Origin: an uncultured bacterium
GTDB taxonomy: Bacteria > Acidobacteriota > Thermoanaerobaculia > Thermoanaerobaculales > Thermoanaerobaculaceae
Direction of reading: 5' to 3'
Length of the DNA stretch: 64,000 nt
Assembly (NCBI GenBank): GCA_937924755.1
Contig: CALEVZ010000001.1
Span: 1 to 64,000, forward strand
Below, one piece after another: positions 37,033 through 46,084 of the stretch (positions are counted from its first letter, which is position 1; every line of letters starts with the position of its first letter). The translations under genes and the position numbers were made by a program. The notes beneath the pieces were generated by a model that worked only from the letters and a program-made list of their open reading frames with translations, was not told where the DNA came from and made no database searches.

Positions 37033-37488
37033 TCACCCCAGGCGTGGACCCCAACGCTCCAGGGGAGTGGTCAGGCAGATCTCGGTGGCCGAGCGCTTGA
37101 ACCCGGTGACCTGATGCACCCTGGTCACCAGCAACTCCTGCAGGTGCGCCGTGTCGCGGGCACGCACCTTGACCACCAGGTCGTAGTCGCCGCTGACCAC
37201 GTGGATCTCCTCCACCTCGGGGATAGCCTTGAGCTCCTCCAAAGTCCGCTCAAAATCGTTGGCCAGCTCGATGGTCAGGTGAATGAGGGCCGTCACTGAG
37301 TATCCCAGCTTGGCCGCATCCAGGCGCGCGGAAAACGACACCAAGACACCGCTGCGACGCAGTTTCGCCAGCCGCTCGTGAACAGTAGCTGGGGCGGCGT
37401 TGATTCTCTTGGCGATGGCGGTCAGGGACATCCTGCCGTTCTCCTGCAGCGCCGCGAGAATCCCCCGGTCCAGATCGTCGAGCTTCAT
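37033..37488 (-). CDS. Lrp/AsnC-family transcriptional regulator
   Basis: 151 residues. N-terminal HTH (LDRGILAALQENGRMSLTAIAKRINAAPATVHERLAKLRRSGVL across two helices), then a RAM effector domain (VSGDYDLVVKVRARDTAHLQELL, TRVHQVTGFKRS). It likely senses an amino acid and binds DNA as an oligomer. The ATG at 37488 is preceded by TATACT ending 6 nt upstream, with no Shine-Dalgarno. It is divergent from ccmA. Confidence 0.9.
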   Translation of the reverse strand: MKLDDLDRGILAALQENGRMSLTAIAKRINAAPATVHERLAKLRRSGVLVSFSARLDAAKLGYSVTALIHLTIELANDFERTLEELKAIPEVEEIHVVSGDYDLVVKVRARDTAHLQELLVTRVHQVTGFKRSATEICLTTPLERWGPRLG

Positions 37489-37494
37489 TCTTGG

Positions 37495-37500
37495 AGTATA
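37495..37500 (-). promoter_or_regulatory. -10 element of a leaderless lrp promoter
   Basis: TATACT on the minus strand with 6 nt (CCAAGA) to the ATG of the Lrp gene. No Shine-Dalgarno fits in the gap. Confidence 0.55.
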
Positions 37501-37605
37501 CAGAGGTAGTTGCGGCCACCACCCAAACTCTCCCGCGACGGCCCTGGGGGGTGCGCCTGCTTGATCCCAAAAGCAGGAAGCATCGGGTGCTATGCTTTGC
37601 GGGCC

Positions 37606-38232
37606 GTGTCGACCGTCCGCATCACCTTCTCCGCCCTCGGTAAAAGATTCGGGGCCCACAGCGTCCTCAAGGGGGTGAGCGGAGAACTCCGGCCGGGGTG
37701 TGCGATGGTCATCACCGGCCCCAACGGCTCCGGGAAGTCGACGCTGCTCAATCTTCTGGCCGGCGTGATGCGGCCCTCATCGGGGGCGATCGACTACCGC
37801 CAAGGCGAAACCCCCCTCCCCCGCCACCTCTGGCACACCGTGGTGGGCATGGCAAGCTCGGACATGGCCGTGTACGAGGAGCTTTCGGCGCTGGAGAACC
37901 TGCACTTCTTCGCTCGCCTGCGCGGCCTTGGCCGCAGCCCGGGAGAGCTGGAGAGGCTGCTCTGCGAACTGGGGCTGGAGGCCCGCGACCTGCGTCGGCC
38001 GGTGAGCACCTATTCCTCGGGGATGAAGCAGCGGGTCAAGCTGGCCCAGGCGGTGGTGCACGAACCGCCGGTGCTGCTACTGGACGAACCCTCCTCCAAC
38101 CTGGATGAACGCGGACACGAGACCGCCGCCTCTCTGGTGAAGAGGTTCCGCCCGCATGCCGCGCTGGCGGTGGCCACCAACGACCCGCGGGAAATGGCCT
38201 GGGGTGATGAGCGCATCCACCTGGGCCAGTGA
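37606..38232 (+). CDS. ccmA: Haem exporter ATPase CcmA
   Basis: 208 residues. Walker A GPNGSGKST, signature YSSGMKQRVKLAQAV, Walker B VLLLDEPSSNLDERG. CcmA with CcmB and CcmC releases holo-CcmE during cytochrome c maturation. GTG 37606 follows a TATGCT (37591-37596) by 9 nt and begins the usual family N-terminus; no better start is seen. Its end overlaps ccmB by 26 bp. First gene of the ccmABCDEF operon. Confidence 0.9.
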   Translation: MSTVRITFSALGKRFGAHSVLKGVSGELRPGCAMVITGPNGSGKSTLLNLLAGVMRPSSGAIDYRQGETPLPRHLWHTVVGMASSDMAVYEELSALENLHFFARLRGLGRSPGELERLLCELGLEARDLRRPVSTYSSGMKQRVKLAQAVVHEPPVLLLDEPSSNLDERGHETAASLVKRFRPHAALAVATNDPREMAWGDERIHLGQ

Positions 38233-38896
38233 GGCGCTTGCCGTGTTCGCCAAGGAGGTGCGCTCCGAGCTGCGCGCCCGCGTGGCAGTCAACGCCATCG
38301 GGTTGTTCGGCCTGACCACGCTGGTGGCGGTTGCCTACCAGATCGGCCCGTATCAGATTCATGAGCAGGACCGCCCCCACCTGCTCGCCGCCCTGCTGTG
38401 GATCATCCTCTTCTTCGCGGCGCTTTCGGGGCTGCAGCGGGTCTTCGTTAAGGAAGAGGACGCCCACACCGCCAAGACCTTGCGGCTGGCTGCTAGCCCG
38501 CTGGCGGTGTGGGGGGGGAAGCTCGCCTTCAACGTGGCCTTGTTGGCCGCCCTGGAGACGTTCCTGGTACCCCTGTACTGCATCCTCATGAGGATGATGG
38601 TACAAGGGATCCTGCCCCTCATCGCCCTGCTGGCGGTGGGATGCCTGGCCATGGCGGCCACTGCCACCATGGTGGCGGCAATCATCGCCCGCGCCGCGGG
38701 TTCCGGGACTTTGTTCGCCATCCTCGCGGTGCCACTGATGCTACCCTTGCTGGTGATGCTGATTCAGGGCACCCGCATGGCCATGACGAGCCCGGCCTGG
38801 GGCGACATCCTGCCGGCCCTGCAGGGGGTGGGAGCGCTGGCCGGGGTTACGGTGGTCACATCCATCTACCTCTTTCCGGTGGTCTGGCATGATTGA
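38207..38896 (+). CDS. ccmB: Haem exporter membrane protein CcmB
   Basis: 229 residues, six hydrophobic segments. Conserved features include VFAKEVRSELRAR at the N-terminus and a FFAALSGLQRVFVKEEDAHT loop matching the CcmB family. Permease partner of CcmA. ATG 38207 overlaps the ccmA end. Confidence 0.88.
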   Translation: MSASTWASEALAVFAKEVRSELRARVAVNAIGLFGLTTLVAVAYQIGPYQIHEQDRPHLLAALLWIILFFAALSGLQRVFVKEEDAHTAKTLRLAASPLAVWGGKLAFNVALLAALETFLVPLYCILMRMMVQGILPLIALLAVGCLAMAATATMVAAIIARAAGSGTLFAILAVPLMLPLLVMLIQGTRMAMTSPAWGDILPALQGVGALAGVTVVTSIYLFPVVWHD

Positions 38897-39572
38897 GAAA
38901 ACAACCTGGAGCATCTGGCACTGGCTGTTGGGCGCGTGGATGCTGGTAGTGGTGTACGGCGCCTTCTTCTACGCGCCGACGGCGCAGGGGTTCGTGGGCG
39001 AGTCGGCGCGCATCGTCTTCTTCCACGTTCCCCAGGCGTGGGTGGCTGTGCTGGCTTTCTGCGTCAACCTGTGGGCCTCCCTGCGCTACCTGGCGCGCCG
39101 CGATCCGCTGGATGACGCCCGCGCCGCCGCCGCTGCTCGGCTGGGGCTGGTGTTCTGCGTCCTGGCCACCCTCACCGGCTCGCTTTTTGCCAAGGTCATG
39201 TGGGGGGAATTCTGGAACTGGGACCCGCGACAAATTTCCATCGTCATCCTACTGCTGGTATACGCGGCCTATTTCGCCCTGCGCGAGGCCGTGGCCGATG
39301 AGGAGCGCCGCGGTGGCTTGGCGGCCGCCTACGCCGCTTTGGCTTTCGTCACCATGCCCTTCCTGGTGTTCGTTGTACCACGGATTTACTTCTCACTGCA
39401 CCCGGATACTCTGATCAACGTGCGCGGCGAGATCGACATGGACGGCCGCATGCTGCAGGTCTTGCTCGCCGCGTTAGTGGGCTTTACCGGGGTGTTCATC
39501 TGGCTTTATACTCTCGAGGTGAGGGTGGCGCGGGTGCTGATGGCCCGCCGCCGGCGAGAGGAGAACGTATAG
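38889..39572 (+). CDS. ccmC: Haem-handling protein CcmC (WWD domain)
   Basis: 227 residues, six membrane helices. The tryptophan-rich periplasmic haem-binding loop WGEFWNWDPRQ is intact, with the conserved His residues in FFHVPQAW and FSLHPDTL. CcmC loads haem onto CcmE. The gene overlaps ccmB by 8 bp. Confidence 0.93.
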   Translation: MIEKTTWSIWHWLLGAWMLVVVYGAFFYAPTAQGFVGESARIVFFHVPQAWVAVLAFCVNLWASLRYLARRDPLDDARAAAAARLGLVFCVLATLTGSLFAKVMWGEFWNWDPRQISIVILLLVYAAYFALREAVADEERRGGLAAAYAALAFVTMPFLVFVVPRIYFSLHPDTLINVRGEIDMDGRMLQVLLAALVGFTGVFIWLYTLEVRVARVLMARRRREENV

Positions 39573-39574
39573 CA

Positions 39575-39697
39575 ATGCCCAAGGCCGAAAGCCTGGTATG
39601 GGTGGCAGCCGTAACGGCCATCATCTGGGTGGGTCTGTTTGCCTACTGCCTGGCCCTCACCCGCCGGGTGCGCCGCCTCGAGGAGCACGAAGAATGA
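39575..39697 (+). CDS. ccmD: CcmD-like small membrane protein
   Basis: 40 residues: one membrane helix (WVAAVTAIIWVGLFAYCLAL) followed by a basic segment (TRRVRRLEEHEE). Position between ccmC and ccmE, size and topology match CcmD, which helps release haem-CcmE from CcmABC. It is too short to show family motifs. Its TGA overlaps the ATG of ccmE (ATGA, 39694-39697), which supports it as real. Confidence 0.8.
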   Translation: MPKAESLVWVAAVTAIIWVGLFAYCLALTRRVRRLEEHEE

Positions 39698-40095
39698 ACC
39701 GTCGCACGACGTGGACACTGGCCGGCATCGGCTTGATTGGCGGCTTCATCGCCTTCGGCGCCGGCGCCTTCAAGTCCTCCCTCACCCCCTATGTGAGCTT
39801 CGAGGTGGCGCGCAGCGCCCGGGGCGCCGTGCAGGTGGCCGGCAGCCTGGTGCCCCACAGCACCCGCTACGATCCCGAGCGCGGCGCTCTCCTCTTCACC
39901 CTCGCCAACGAGGGGGGCGATACCCTGGCGGTCACCTACAAGGGCGTGAAGCCTGGAAACTTCGAGGAGGCGACGCAAATCGTCGCCATCGGCCGCTTCA
40001 ACGGCTCGGCATTGGAAGCCGAACGTTTGCTCGTCAAGTGCCCGTCCAAGTATCAGGGGGTCGAGGAGAAGGGGTACGACTCCAACTCCTCGTGA
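39694..40095 (+). CDS. ccmE: Haem chaperone CcmE, CxxxY variant
   Basis: 133 residues: N-terminal anchor and an OB-fold periplasmic domain (VQVAGSLVPHSTRY, NEGGDTLAVTYKGVKPGNFEEATQIVAIG). At the haem site, where most CcmE have HxxxY, this protein has CPSKY: Cys116 and Tyr120. CxxxY CcmE proteins are known from archaea and some bacteria such as Desulfovibrio (System I*) and bind haem through Cys. The C-terminal tail is short. Start overlaps ccmD. Confidence 0.92.
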   Translation: MNRRTTWTLAGIGLIGGFIAFGAGAFKSSLTPYVSFEVARSARGAVQVAGSLVPHSTRYDPERGALLFTLANEGGDTLAVTYKGVKPGNFEEATQIVAIGRFNGSALEAERLLVKCPSKYQGVEEKGYDSNSS

Positions 40096-40134
40096 GGCGG
40101 CGCCTGACGCCGCACGCGACAGTAAGGGGGGGAC

Positions 40135-42708
40135 ATGTTCATTCCAGGGGTCGTTGCCCTGTGGGTGGCCGCCGGCGCGTTGGTGGGGTCCACTGTTTTC
40201 TACGGGCGGAGCTGGCGGGGCGACGAGGCGGCGCGGACGTGGGCGCGCCAGCTGTATGGCCTGATGGTCTTCGCCGTCGCCGTAGCCAGCGCCGTGCTCA
40301 TGTATCTGATCATTACCCATGATTTTCGACTGCACTACGTGTTCTCCTACTCCGACCGGGAGCTGCCGCTACCTTATCTGGTGTCGAGCTTCTGGGCCGG
40401 CCAGGAGGGGTCGTTCCTCCTGTGGCTCCTGTGCGGTGCGCTGATCGGCCTGCCCCTGGCCAGATTCGCGCGGCACTACGAGGATCGTGCTTTTCTCATC
40501 TACAACCTCACCCTCTTCGGCCTGCTGCTGCTCCTGCTTATCTCTTCACCGTTCCGGTTTCTGGAGGGGCTGCCGCCCGGTCAGATGCCGTTCGACGGCC
40601 AAGGGCTGAACCCGTTGCTGCAGAACCCCTGGATGACCATCCACCCGCCGGTGATGTTCCTGGGCTATGCGGCAACCGCGGTGCCCTTCGCGCTGGCCAT
40701 TGCCGCCCTGTGGGAGCGGCGCTACGACGAGTGGATCCGCGTCGCCCTGCCCTGGGCTCTCGTCTCGGTGGTGTCGCTGGGTGCCGGCATCTTCCTGGGC
40801 GGGTATTGGGCCTACGTCACCCTGGGGTGGGGGGGGTACTGGGGCTGGGATCCGGTGGAAAACGCCTCCCTGGTTCCCTGGCTGACCTCCGTCGCCTTGG
40901 TGCACGGCATGCTGCTGCAGAAGGCGCGCGGCCGCTTCCGCAAACTCAACTTCGCCCTCGCCTGCCTGTCCTACGTGCTGGTGGTGTACGCGACCTTCCT
41001 GACGCGTTCCGGCGTGCTGGCCAATTTTTCCGTCCATTCCTTCGTGGACCTGGGGATTACCGGCTGGCTGGTGGGGATACTCGGCGCCGCTCTGATGCTG
41101 GGTCTCGGCGCCCTGCTGTGGCGGTGGCGGGAGATACCGTCGCACCCCGGCGACGAGCCGTTTCTGTCGCGGACGGTGTTCTCCGTCATGGCCATCGCCG
41201 CCCTCCTGGGGGCGGCACTGGTGGTTGCCCTCGGAACCTCCTCGCCCCTGATCACCCGCCTGTGGGGTGAGCCGGCCCAGGTGGGGACGGATTTCTACAA
41301 CCGCGTCACGCTCCCCGTCGGCATCGCCCTGGCCCTCCTGCTGGCGGTGGTGCCCTACCTCAACTGGCGGGGATCGGCGCCGCAGCTGCGGCGACGGCTC
41401 CTGGTGGCCTTCGCCGGCGCCACGGTGACCACCGTGGTGGCGGCAACACTTGGCGCCTCGGGCGCACTGTTCCTCGCCTTTCTCTTCGCTTCGACGCTGG
41501 CCCTCCTCGCCAACGTCATCAAGACCGCGGAAAAGACCCGGGAAAGCGGACTGGCAGCCGCCGGCGGCCATCTGGCCCATGTGGGTCTGGCGCTGATGCT
41601 GATGGGCATCATCGCGTCGTCGGCATGGGACCGCACAGTCAAGGTCACCTTGCCGATGGGTGAGACTCAAGAAGCCCTCGGGTACTCCCTGACTTTCAAG
41701 GGGGTCGAGCAGCCCACCCGCTCTGCCCGCCCGGCCATGCTGGTGGAGGTGAGCCGAGGCTCGGCGCGCTTCCTGTCGCGCCCGCGCATGTTCAGGAGCA
41801 CCAAGTCGAACCAGCTGGTCGCCAACCCCGATGTGCACCCGCGTCTCACCCACGATGTCTATGTTGCACCGGTGGAGTACGATCCCGGGCGGCCAGGAGA
41901 ACATGGGCAGACCGTCGAGCTGGGCAAGGGCGAGTCGGCCACCGTGGGGCCGCTTGAGCTCGCTTTCACTGGCTTCGATCGCAGCGCTGCCGACCACGGA
42001 GCGGGTGGGGAGATCGCCGTTGCTGCCATCGTGCAGGTCGCCGCCCCGGCGGGCCAGACCGAGGTGAGACCGACCCTGCGGTCCACCCCAGCGGGTTTCG
42101 AAGGACCGCCGGCGGAAGTACCGGGAGCCCCCGGGGTCACCGTGCAGCTTACCGGCGTCAACGCCGCCGCCGGCAGGGTGCGTCTAAAGATCAACGGCAT
42201 AGGAGGGGGGGTGGCGGCGCGCGCCTCCCTCAAGGGGGGTGAGACGTTCACATACCAGGGGACCGGTCTGAAGTTCGTGGATCTCGAGCTGGCTGGACCC
42301 GACCACCAGGGTGGCCGCTTCGACGTGGGAGCCGTCTTCGAGGTGGTCAGGGAGGGCGCCGAGCCGCACCGCATCATGCCTGTACTCCGCGACCCCGTTG
42401 GCCATCCTCGCCCGGCGGACGTCGCCGTGCCCGGGCTCGATGGGGTCCTTCTGCGGCTGGCGCAGGTCAACCCCGAGGCGCGCACCGTGGAGGTGGCGAT
42501 TCTCGATCCGCGGGCACCCGCCGACCCGGGTCAGCCCCCGCGGTTTTCCGCGGATGTGAGCGTCAAGCCGATGATCACCCTCGTCTGGATCGGCCTCATC
42601 GTGCTGCTGGCCGGAAGCGCCTTGGCCGTGGTGCGGCGTGGCCGCGAGTTCGCGGCTGTCGTGACGGGAAGAGCACCCGGCTCGGGGGAAGCCTCCCTTT
42701 CGGCTTGA
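40135..42708 (+). CDS. ccmF: Cytochrome c haem lyase CcmF, enlarged
   Basis: 857 residues, many membrane helices. The WWD loop GWGGYWGWDPVENASLVPW and conserved WMTIHPPVMFLGY and TFLTRSGVL segments are present. With CcmE it attaches haem to apocytochrome c. It is about 200 residues longer than typical CcmF. The extra part is a periplasmic region near the C-terminus that contains two similar modules (about residues 593-690 and 698-792). The last helix is VWIGLIVLLAGSALAVV. No ccmG, ccmH or ccmI follows. Confidence 0.93.
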   Translation: MFIPGVVALWVAAGALVGSTVFYGRSWRGDEAARTWARQLYGLMVFAVAVASAVLMYLIITHDFRLHYVFSYSDRELPLPYLVSSFWAGQEGSFLLWLLCGALIGLPLARFARHYEDRAFLIYNLTLFGLLLLLLISSPFRFLEGLPPGQMPFDGQGLNPLLQNPWMTIHPPVMFLGYAATAVPFALAIAALWERRYDEWIRVALPWALVSVVSLGAGIFLGGYWAYVTLGWGGYWGWDPVENASLVPWLTSVALVHGMLLQKARGRFRKLNFALACLSYVLVVYATFLTRSGVLANFSVHSFVDLGITGWLVGILGAALMLGLGALLWRWREIPSHPGDEPFLSRTVFSVMAIAALLGAALVVALGTSSPLITRLWGEPAQVGTDFYNRVTLPVGIALALLLAVVPYLNWRGSAPQLRRRLLVAFAGATVTTVVAATLGASGALFLAFLFASTLALLANVIKTAEKTRESGLAAAGGHLAHVGLALMLMGIIASSAWDRTVKVTLPMGETQEALGYSLTFKGVEQPTRSARPAMLVEVSRGSARFLSRPRMFRSTKSNQLVANPDVHPRLTHDVYVAPVEYDPGRPGEHGQTVELGKGESATVGPLELAFTGFDRSAADHGAGGEIAVAAIVQVAAPAGQTEVRPTLRSTPAGFEGPPAEVPGAPGVTVQLTGVNAAAGRVRLKINGIGGGVAARASLKGGETFTYQGTGLKFVDLELAGPDHQGGRFDVGAVFEVVREGAEPHRIMPVLRDPVGHPRPADVAVPGLDGVLLRLAQVNPEARTVEVAILDPRAPADPGQPPRFSADVSVKPMITLVWIGLIVLLAGSALAVVRRGREFAAVVTGRAPGSGEASLSA

Positions 42709-42737
42709 TTCCAGGCGGGGGTATACTCGTGCCGCAA

Positions 42738-43337
42738 ATGTTGCCCTTTTCCGTGCTGCCTCTCTTCCCGCTCACCGAAGCAGTACTGCTGCCGGGCGAA
42801 GAGCGGCAACTCCCCCGGCCACCGGCGCCGTGCAGCGCCATCCAGCACGCCGAGCGGGGCGGCGGTTTGCTGGTGGCGTCGCTTTTAGACGGCGACAGTG
42901 TTCATGAGATCGGCGTCCGTGCCCAAATTCTGGAGAGCGACGAGCAGGCTCTCTCCCTGAGGGGAGTAGCCCGCTGCCGTCTGCTCGCCCTGGAGGACCC
43001 CTCGGTGCCTCTGGTGCGGGTCGAGGAGTACCCGGACGCCCAAGAGGACAATCACCGTGCCAACGAGCTAACCCGCCTGCTGATGCGACGCTACCTCCGC
43101 CTGTGCGCCAACCTGGGGCGACCCGCGCGGCTGCCCGGCAACCCCTCGCTGAGTAGCCTCACCTGGCGCATCCTCGCCGACAGTGGCCTCAGCGCGGAGC
43201 ATCAGCAGGGGTTCTTGAACGTTCCCGGCCCGGTGACCCGCAGCCGACTTCTCCTGGTCGTCGTCCGCGATTTGGAGCGACGGGAGCGGTTCTTGCGCGG
43301 CTGGGCGCATTTGCGCCACGGCGCGGAATGGAACTGA
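42738..43337 (+). CDS. Lon N-terminal-domain (LAN) protein
   Basis: 199 residues. Starts LPFSVLPLFPLTEAVLLPGEERQL, as in the Lon substrate-binding (LON/PUA-like) domain, and continues with GVRAQILESDEQALSLRGVARCRLL. It has no ATPase or protease part, so it is a stand-alone LON protein; the role of these is poorly known. TATACT (42722-42727) lies 10 nt before the ATG. A GTG three codons upstream is another possible start. Confidence 0.75.
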   Translation: MLPFSVLPLFPLTEAVLLPGEERQLPRPPAPCSAIQHAERGGGLLVASLLDGDSVHEIGVRAQILESDEQALSLRGVARCRLLALEDPSVPLVRVEEYPDAQEDNHRANELTRLLMRRYLRLCANLGRPARLPGNPSLSSLTWRILADSGLSAEHQQGFLNVPGPVTRSRLLLVVVRDLERRERFLRGWAHLRHGAEWN

Positions 43338-43340
43338 GCG

Positions 43341-44381
43341 ATGACCACCACCGACTACCGCTTGGAGGCCTATCGCATCATCAGCGACAACCTCACCCGC
43401 ATCCGTGCCGTGCTGCGGGAGGGCCTGCAGCAGCTCCACGGGCCGGGGTGGGAGGCAGTGGTGGAGCCCGCCGATCGCCGCACCTACCTGGCGCAGCGCC
43501 GAGAACGGGAAATCAGCATCAACTGGCGGCGGGCCACCACGGATGACCTGCTCCAGTACGGGAACTTCTCAGATCTCTATGAGTTTGCCGCCGCCGATCA
43601 GCGGCTCCTCCAGCGCTTCGCCACCCTAGCCAGCAACGAGGAGGTGCTCCGCCTGCGCTTCTTGGAGGTGGATGCCGTCTTCAACCGCGTCGCCTACGCC
43701 CGCTCCATCTCCGACTCCGAAATGGAGCTACTGATCAACTTCGACGAGCGCCTGCGCCGCCTTTTCGACGGCGCGCCGGCAGGGGACACGGCGGTCGAGG
43801 TGCCCCTCACCCCGCCCCCACCAACCCCCGCAGCCAAGGTATCGCCACCGCCGCCTGAGCCGCCTACCGCCTCGAGGGCCGAGGTACGGCCCAAGGCGCA
43901 GGAGAATTCTCCGGTGGCCCCCCAGGCGCCCCAGCCGCCGGAACCCCGGGCCGCACAAGCCGCCCCGCGGCCCTCAGCCCCAACGGTGCCGCCACCGGGA
44001 ACCACTCCCCCTCCGGCGATGATCTCGCCGTCCCGACTGCGCGACGCCCTCCAGACCGGGGACAACGCCACCGTGCTCGCCGGACTATACGGGGAGGTGA
44101 CCGCCATCGCCGACGGCCTGTGGAGCGACAACTCCTGCCCCTCGCCGCGATTGTGGGAGCTGGTCCGCGAGTCCCCGTGGTACAGCGAGAATTTCACCAC
44201 CCTGCGCCTGAAACCGCTGTCCGATTTCTACGACCTCGCCAACTCAGCGCGGCAGCGCCTGCTCGAGGGGATCTCCCGCAAGCAACTCCAGGACTTCCTG
44301 AAAGAGCATAACTTCGCGCAGGTCCTCCTGGCCCTGCGCGATCTTTTTCGCGCCCACCTGCCGGGACCCCCCACCAACTGA
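43341..44381 (+). CDS. Unknown protein with HEPN-like N-terminal domain and Pro-rich linker
   Basis: 346 residues. The N-terminal helical domain (about 1-150) includes WEAVVEPADRRTYLAQRRERE and ends in VFNRVAYARSISDSEMELL. This resembles the end of Swt1-like HEPN domains but with Tyr in place of the RNxxxH His. A Pro/Ala linker of about 80 residues (150-230) leads to a C-terminal helical domain (LYGEVTAIADGLWSDNSC, LKPLSDFYDLANSARQRL). No signal peptide or membrane helix. It starts 3 bases after the LON gene. Function unknown. Confidence 0.5.
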   Translation: MTTTDYRLEAYRIISDNLTRIRAVLREGLQQLHGPGWEAVVEPADRRTYLAQRREREISINWRRATTDDLLQYGNFSDLYEFAAADQRLLQRFATLASNEEVLRLRFLEVDAVFNRVAYARSISDSEMELLINFDERLRRLFDGAPAGDTAVEVPLTPPPPTPAAKVSPPPPEPPTASRAEVRPKAQENSPVAPQAPQPPEPRAAQAAPRPSAPTVPPPGTTPPPAMISPSRLRDALQTGDNATVLAGLYGEVTAIADGLWSDNSCPSPRLWELVRESPWYSENFTTLRLKPLSDFYDLANSARQRLLEGISRKQLQDFLKEHNFAQVLLALRDLFRAHLPGPPTN

Positions 44382-44491
44382 TCCACGGCCAACAATCATA
44401 CCCTCAGCATTTCAGGGCTTCGCTTTCCACCGAGGAAGGGGACGCCAAAGACGTCCACCAGCGGGCACAGGGATTCCCCCGATGGGGTTCC

Positions 44492-46084
44492 CTACCCCGA
44501 GGGGAGGAGCGGTTTGCGGCCTACGAGCACCCAGTCCCTGGGGGCCGAGAGGAGGGCATCCAGACGCGCCGCCACGGCCTGCAGGTCGGCCGACATGCCC
44601 GGGACCGCCAGCATCTGCTCCGGGGGGAAGGGGTGGAGCAGGGTGTTTTCCACCACCTCCAGCCCCAGCGCCCGCATGACGAAGGCCAGCGCCTGGCGAT
44701 GCACCGGGGCGCGGTGGGTGGGGTCGATCCAGAACAGATCGGCGCCGACGCGCAGGGCCTCGGGGTTGGGGCACTCCACCAGCACCACCCCCCCGGCTTT
44801 GAGCGCCGCTGCAGCCGCCTGGAGAATACTGGCCCAGGTGCCGGCGGGGAGGTGCTCGAACAGGTGCAGCGCCGTCACCGCCCCCAATGAGCCCGGTGGC
44901 TGCGCCGCCAGGACCTCCAGGGCGTCTCCCTGCACCACCTCGAGGCCGCGCCGACGGCAGGCCGCCACCATGGCTGGATCCGCATCCACGCCGCGGGCCT
45001 CCACCCCCGCCCGCTGGAGCGCCTCCAACAACTCGCCCCTGCCGCACCCCAGATCCAGGACGGGTGCATGTCCCTCGAGGCGGCTCACGTGATCGCCCAC
45101 GCGCTCCAGAATCTCCTCCCGCCCGCCGCGGAACTCGTCGACGAATGCCAAATGAGCACGACGCAGCGCCTCCGGGAGCGCCGCTTCCACCGCGGCAGGC
45201 GTCGCGATGCGCAGCGGCTCCCGCGCCAGCAGGCGGTCGAGAAGCCCGGCGGTGGCCTCACCCTGCTCGTGGAGGCGCGAAAGCAACGCGTCGTAACGCC
45301 CCGCCAGGGCTGGAAGGCGATGGTCGCGCAGCTCTTCACCCAGCTGCTGCAGCTCACTCACCCCGCGCTGGAGCAGAGCAAGGACCTCCTGCACCCGAGG
45401 CAGCTGCGCGTCGCGGACGGCCAGCACCTCGCCCTGCAGATCGTCAAAGGCCGCCTGCAGCGCCGCCAGATCGCGCATGGCCGCCGGTACCCGCTCATCC
45501 CGCAGCCTTTCCATCTCACCTTGCACGGCTTCAATGGCTGCCTGCACCTCCCGCAGGTTCGTCGCCAGCCGGGTGCCGTCCAGCTCCAGCCGCGCCACCC
45601 GCACCGCGCTCACCTCCTCCAGAGCCTGCTGAAGAGTCGTCAGCTCTCGTTGCCACTTGCCGGTGGTCGCCTCCAACACCGGCACCCGCTGGTCGCGGAC
45701 CTCCTCGAACTCCCCCCGCGTCGCCAGGAAGGCGCCGCGCAGCTCCGCCACTTCGGCAGCGAGTTGAGCGGTCATCGTTTCCAGGTGGGCTTGCAGTTCG
45801 AGACGCGCGCGCTGGACCACCTCGAACCGCTGCGCGAGATCCCCGCTCAGTGCTCCCACAGCCGCAGACAGCTCCTGCTGCCCCCGTGTCAGCAGGGCCA
45901 GCACCGCCAGTTCCGACCGTTGCGAGGCGAGATCCGCCGTCAGGCCGTCGAGAGCCCCCTGATGCGCCGCAAGACCCCGGCGCATCTCGTCCACTTCCTC
46001 GCGCAGCAGCGCGAGCAGCACGCGCCGCAGCGCCCGCGCCACCACCCCGCGGCGCCTGCCGGCCGGCGGGGGCTCGAAGGTCAC
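44492..46084 (-). CDS. Coiled-coil protein with C-terminal SAM-dependent methyltransferase
   Basis: 530 residues. Residues about 30-330 are a long charged helical/coiled-coil region. The last 190 residues form a class I methyltransferase with VLDLGCGRGELLEAL (SAM loop), EARGVDADPAMV (acidic ribose contact) and VTALHLFEHLP. Similar coiled-coil plus methyltransferase layouts occur in surface-polysaccharide chain-modifying enzymes, but substrate cannot be told. Its ATG overlaps the rplI stop (ATGA at 46081-46084), so it is cotranscribed with the S6-S18-L9 genes. Confidence 0.75.
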   Translation of the reverse strand: MTFEPPPAGRRRGVVARALRRVLLALLREEVDEMRRGLAAHQGALDGLTADLASQRSELAVLALLTRGQQELSAAVGALSGDLAQRFEVVQRARLELQAHLETMTAQLAAEVAELRGAFLATRGEFEEVRDQRVPVLEATTGKWQRELTTLQQALEEVSAVRVARLELDGTRLATNLREVQAAIEAVQGEMERLRDERVPAAMRDLAALQAAFDDLQGEVLAVRDAQLPRVQEVLALLQRGVSELQQLGEELRDHRLPALAGRYDALLSRLHEQGEATAGLLDRLLAREPLRIATPAAVEAALPEALRRAHLAFVDEFRGGREEILERVGDHVSRLEGHAPVLDLGCGRGELLEALQRAGVEARGVDADPAMVAACRRRGLEVVQGDALEVLAAQPPGSLGAVTALHLFEHLPAGTWASILQAAAAALKAGGVVLVECPNPEALRVGADLFWIDPTHRAPVHRQALAFVMRALGLEVVENTLLHPFPPEQMLAVPGMSADLQAVAARLDALLSAPRDWVLVGRKPLLPSG

